A stretch of 8,355 bases of DNA, taken from positions 1 to 8,355 of the forward strand of contig CACZTA010000170.1 in the NCBI GenBank assembly GCA_902783935.1. Reading direction: 5' to 3'. The translations under genes and the position numbers were made by a program. A model generated the notes under the pieces. That model saw nothing but the letters and a program-made list of their open reading frames with translations. It was not told the DNA's origin and searched no databases. Numbering within the stretch: the first letter of the stretch is position 1; each line of letters starts with the position of its first letter. Shown in pieces: positions 6,120 to 8,355 of this stretch. This DNA is from an uncultured Lachnospiraceae bacterium. GTDB taxonomy: Bacteria; Bacillota; Clostridia; Lachnospirales; Lachnospiraceae.

Positions 6120-7370
6120 ATGAACAGAACGAATAATGCAGAGATGGAGTTTACGCTGAATCATCTGCCCGCTTCTGATGACAGATGGCTTTCCGTTATG
6201 GACGTGGAAAATGTCAGAAAAGCCCTGACCTTTCACCGCTCGTTTCCACAGTATGAGGTGACCCCCCTTCACAGCCTGAAGCAGATGGCAAAGTATCTGG
6301 GCGTAAAGGGACTCTATGTCAAGGATGAATCTTACCGCTTCGGCCTGAATGCGTTCAAGGTGCTGGGCGGGTCTTACGCAATCGGCAGCTATATTGCAAA
6401 GAAGACCGGCAAGGATATATCGGAACTGCCCTATGAAGTCCTCTCTTCTGAGCAGTTCAGAGAGGAAATGGGCCAGACAACTTTCTATACTGCCACAGAC
6501 GGAAATCACGGCAGGGGTGTCGCCTGGGCGGCCAATCGTCTCGGCCAGAAGGCTGTCGTGAGGATGCCGCGCGGTTCCGCAAAGACGCGGCGCGATAATA
6601 TTGCGAAAGAAGGGGCCGAGGTCACGATTGAGGACCTGAACTATGATGAATGTGTCCGGCTGGCTGCCTCCCAGGCAAAGACGGATCCGTCCGGTGTGAT
6701 CGTACAGGATACGGCATGGCGCGGATATACGGACATTCCTTCCTGGATCATGCAGGGATACGGAACGATGGCCCTTGAGGCGGACAGGCAGCTGCTCGCC
6801 GACGGCGTCGAGAGACCGACGCATATCTTTGTTCAGGCCGGTGTCGGTTCGCTGGCTTCTGCCGTTGTCGGTTATTTTGCAAATAAGTATAAAGACGAAG
6901 AGCCGGTCATGTGTGTCTGCGAAGCAGGAGCAGCAGCATGTCTCTACCGCTCGGCTGTAAAGGGGACCGGTGAAACGGTGAAAGTCCGCGGCAAGCTTGA
7001 TACGATCATGGCCGGCCTGGCCTGCGGTGAGCCCAATGTGATCGGCTGGGATATCCTGAGGAACCATGCGGCCGGATTCGCCGCGTGCCCGGACTGGATG
7101 AGCGCAAAGGGAACCCGTATGTACGGGGTGCCGCTGCACGGCGATCCGACGGTTATTTCCGGTGAATCCGGATCCGTGACCATGGGATTCCTGGCATCAA
7201 TCATGATGTATCCGCGGTATGAAGAGGTTAAGAAAGCGCTGAAGCTGGATGAGAATTCCCAGATCCTTCTGATTTCGACGGAAGGAAATACGGACCCGAT
7301 GCGTTTCCGTGAAGTGGTATGGGATGGTCTCTACGGTGTGCGGCACCGCGGAGAAGAAGTGGTCAAATAA
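6120..7370 (+). CDS. dpaL: Diaminopropionate ammonia-lyase (PLP-dependent)
   Basis: This enzyme (YgeX in E. coli, EC 4.3.1.15) splits 2,3-diaminopropionate into pyruvate and two ammonia using PLP, in the cytoplasm; the E. coli and Salmonella enzymes also accept serine. The 416 residues match the family (about 398-405) end to end: VKDESYRFGLNAFKVLGG (67-84) with Schiff-base Lys80, TDGNHGRGVAWA (126-137), VQDTAWRGYTDIPSWIMQGY (195-214), the glycine-rich phosphate site QAGVGSLASAVVGY (239-252), MAGLACGEPN (297-306) and ISTEGNTD (385-392). Asp127 and Asp197 correspond to the catalytic Asp120 and Asp189 reported for the E. coli enzyme, recalled from memory. The ATG at 6120 follows AAGGAGAG (6105-6112); an upstream TTG at 6096 would include the ribosome binding site and is rejected. 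Only 24 bases separate it from the dehydrogenase gene. ygeX belongs to an anaerobic purine/uric-acid catabolic gene set in gut bacteria, but none of the other members is in this window. Confidence 0.95.
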   Translation: MNRTNNAEMEFTLNHLPASDDRWLSVMDVENVRKALTFHRSFPQYEVTPLHSLKQMAKYLGVKGLYVKDESYRFGLNAFKVLGGSYAIGSYIAKKTGKDISELPYEVLSSEQFREEMGQTTFYTATDGNHGRGVAWAANRLGQKAVVRMPRGSAKTRRDNIAKEGAEVTIEDLNYDECVRLAASQAKTDPSGVIVQDTAWRGYTDIPSWIMQGYGTMALEADRQLLADGVERPTHIFVQAGVGSLASAVVGYFANKYKDEEPVMCVCEAGAAACLYRSAVKGTGETVKVRGKLDTIMAGLACGEPNVIGWDILRNHAAGFAACPDWMSAKGTRMYGVPLHGDPTVISGESGSVTMGFLASIMMYPRYEEVKKALKLDENSQILLISTEGNTDPMRFREVVWDGLYGVRHRGEEVVK

Positions 7371-7394
7371 TACTTGCAGAAGGAGACTGAATAA

Positions 7395-8355
7395 ATGCTG
7401 GCGCCTTATCAGTTATCGGTCAGGACCAGGACATATTTCGGCAGCGGCTGTACGGAGCAGGCCCTGCAAAAGGAGCAGGAGCTTCTTGGTCCCCGCGTAC
7501 TTCTTGTGAGTACCGGCCGGAGCCTCCGGAAGCACGGGTATCTGGATGATCTGGTAAGAATGATCGGGGCGGATGTCGCTGTATGCGACTGTATATCCGC
7601 CAATCCCGATGTAACGGAAATCAGGGAAGCCGTAAAAGCCGGAAAAGAAATGCATGCCTCGTCGGTCGTCGGATTCGGCGGAGGAAGTGCGGTCGATGCC
7701 GCAAAGGCAGCTGCAGCAGGTATCGTCTCGGAATATGATGTCGGTGACTTCCTTTCCGGGCAGCAGCCGCTGCCGGAAAATCCTTTGCCTGTCATCGCCG
7801 TTCCGACGACTGCCGGAACTGGCGCAGAACTGACGAAGGGCGCAATTATTTCGGACAGGGAGCGGGGAATCAAAGGAGGTATCCGGGGGGAGCAGCTTAT
7901 ACCTGCCGCGGCAGTCGTCGATCCGTCTTATACGGAGACGCTTCCTCTGAAGGTTACACTTGAATCCGGTTTCGATGTCTTTGCCCATGCAGCAGAGAGT
8001 TACTGTGCAGTGAAGGCAAATCCTTTTTCGGAAATGCTTTCGGAAAAAGCCGTACGCATCACCGGCGCCATGCTGCCGAGGCTCTGCCGGAGCCTTAAGG
8101 ACACCGAAGCCAGGGAACAGATGAGTTTTGCCGCGCATATCATGGGCTATAATGTCAATAATGTCGGAAATTGCCTGCCGCACAGGCTCCAGTACCCGGT
8201 CGGGGCGGAGACGGATACCAGCCACGGGGCCGGACTTGCCGCTCTATACCCCGCATGGTTCAGGCACGAGGAGACGGTGCAGCCGGAGCGGGTCGGAAAG
8301 CTTCTGGAGTGGCTTGGCTGCAGCGGGGATGAGGCCCCTGATGTGAGAATTCACC
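7395..8355 (+). CDS. Iron-containing alcohol dehydrogenase, C-terminus cut by window edge
   Basis: A group III (iron-dependent) alcohol dehydrogenase, NAD(P)-linked, interconverting an alcohol and an aldehyde or ketone in the cytoplasm. 320 codons are visible from ATG 7395, preceded by AGAAGGAG (7378-7385); the family is usually about 380-400 residues, so some 60-80 are missing. The nucleotide motif GFGGGSAVDAAKA (93-105) and VPTTAGTGAELTK (136-148) are typical. All four metal ligands are present: Asp194 and His198 in GFDVFAHAAESY, His263 in LPHRLQYPVGA, and His277 in SHGAGLAALYP, at the same numbers as in lactaldehyde reductase FucO. FucO has His at the position of Tyr267 here; that residue is not a metal ligand. 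Substrate cannot be inferred. The 24-base gap makes co-transcription with dpaL very likely. Confidence 0.92.
   Translation, partial: MLAPYQLSVRTRTYFGSGCTEQALQKEQELLGPRVLLVSTGRSLRKHGYLDDLVRMIGADVAVCDCISANPDVTEIREAVKAGKEMHASSVVGFGGGSAVDAAKAAAAGIVSEYDVGDFLSGQQPLPENPLPVIAVPTTAGTGAELTKGAIISDRERGIKGGIRGEQLIPAAAVVDPSYTETLPLKVTLESGFDVFAHAAESYCAVKANPFSEMLSEKAVRITGAMLPRLCRSLKDTEAREQMSFAAHIMGYNVNNVGNCLPHRLQYPVGAETDTSHGAGLAALYPAWFRHEETVQPERVGKLLEWLGCSGDEAPDVRIH

Noticed and set aside
6066..7139. 357-codon open frame on the minus strand across dpaL
   Set aside because: It lies opposite a gene with end-to-end family match, has no ribosome binding site of note and its translation shows no recognisable domain; a GC-biased third-position shadow.

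Overview
The window looks like an ordinary chromosomal segment from an anaerobic member of the Firmicutes, most likely a Clostridia / Lachnospiraceae-type organism. This is an inference from four things: a rubrerythrin gene, strong AGGAGG-like ribosome binding sites, short gene gaps in same-strand runs, and family content (CmpB/PF06541 membrane protein, class-U-like sirtuin, DUF218 membrane protein) typical of gut Clostridia. Base composition is roughly balanced, fairly GC-rich for the group, with an AT-rich divergent intergenic region at 225-460. No rRNA, tRNA, CRISPR array, insertion sequence or phage gene was seen.

Layout: (1) 1-224, minus strand: 5' part of a rubrerythrin gene running off the left edge. 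(2) 225-460: divergent control region with a minus-strand promoter, a palindrome over the likely rubrerythrin transcription start, and an extended -10 element 11 bases before the plus-strand gene. (3) 461-1396: EamA/DMT-type ten-helix exporter, followed by a 10-bp hairpin (1434-1460). (4) 1500-2850: a six-helix Pr6Pr-like membrane protein and a Sir2 NAD-dependent deacylase, 31 bases apart and probably co-transcribed. (5) 2871-2896: a dyad bracketing a -10-like element, then a tightly packed run (2919-6007) of a CmpB-type membrane protein with a cytoplasmic charged helix, an HD-domain phosphohydrolase, and a multi-helix DUF218/YdcF protein with an extra extracytoplasmic domain. (6) 6017-6045: a good housekeeping promoter (TTGATT-17-TATGAT) driving a two-gene unit: diaminopropionate ammonia-lyase (dpaL/ygeX) and an iron-containing alcohol dehydrogenase that runs off the right edge.

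How the genes work together: rubrerythrin is peroxide defence. The middle genes look like housekeeping membrane and regulatory functions with no obvious common pathway. The last two form a plausible catabolic pair: the lyase yields pyruvate and ammonia from 2,3-diaminopropionate, and the dehydrogenase could reduce an aldehyde with NADH.

I do not see a clear new defence or mobile system. The points most worth following up are the dpaL-dehydrogenase pairing, the Thr/His pair in the Pr6Pr-like protein, the DUF218 domain architecture, and the three control regions.
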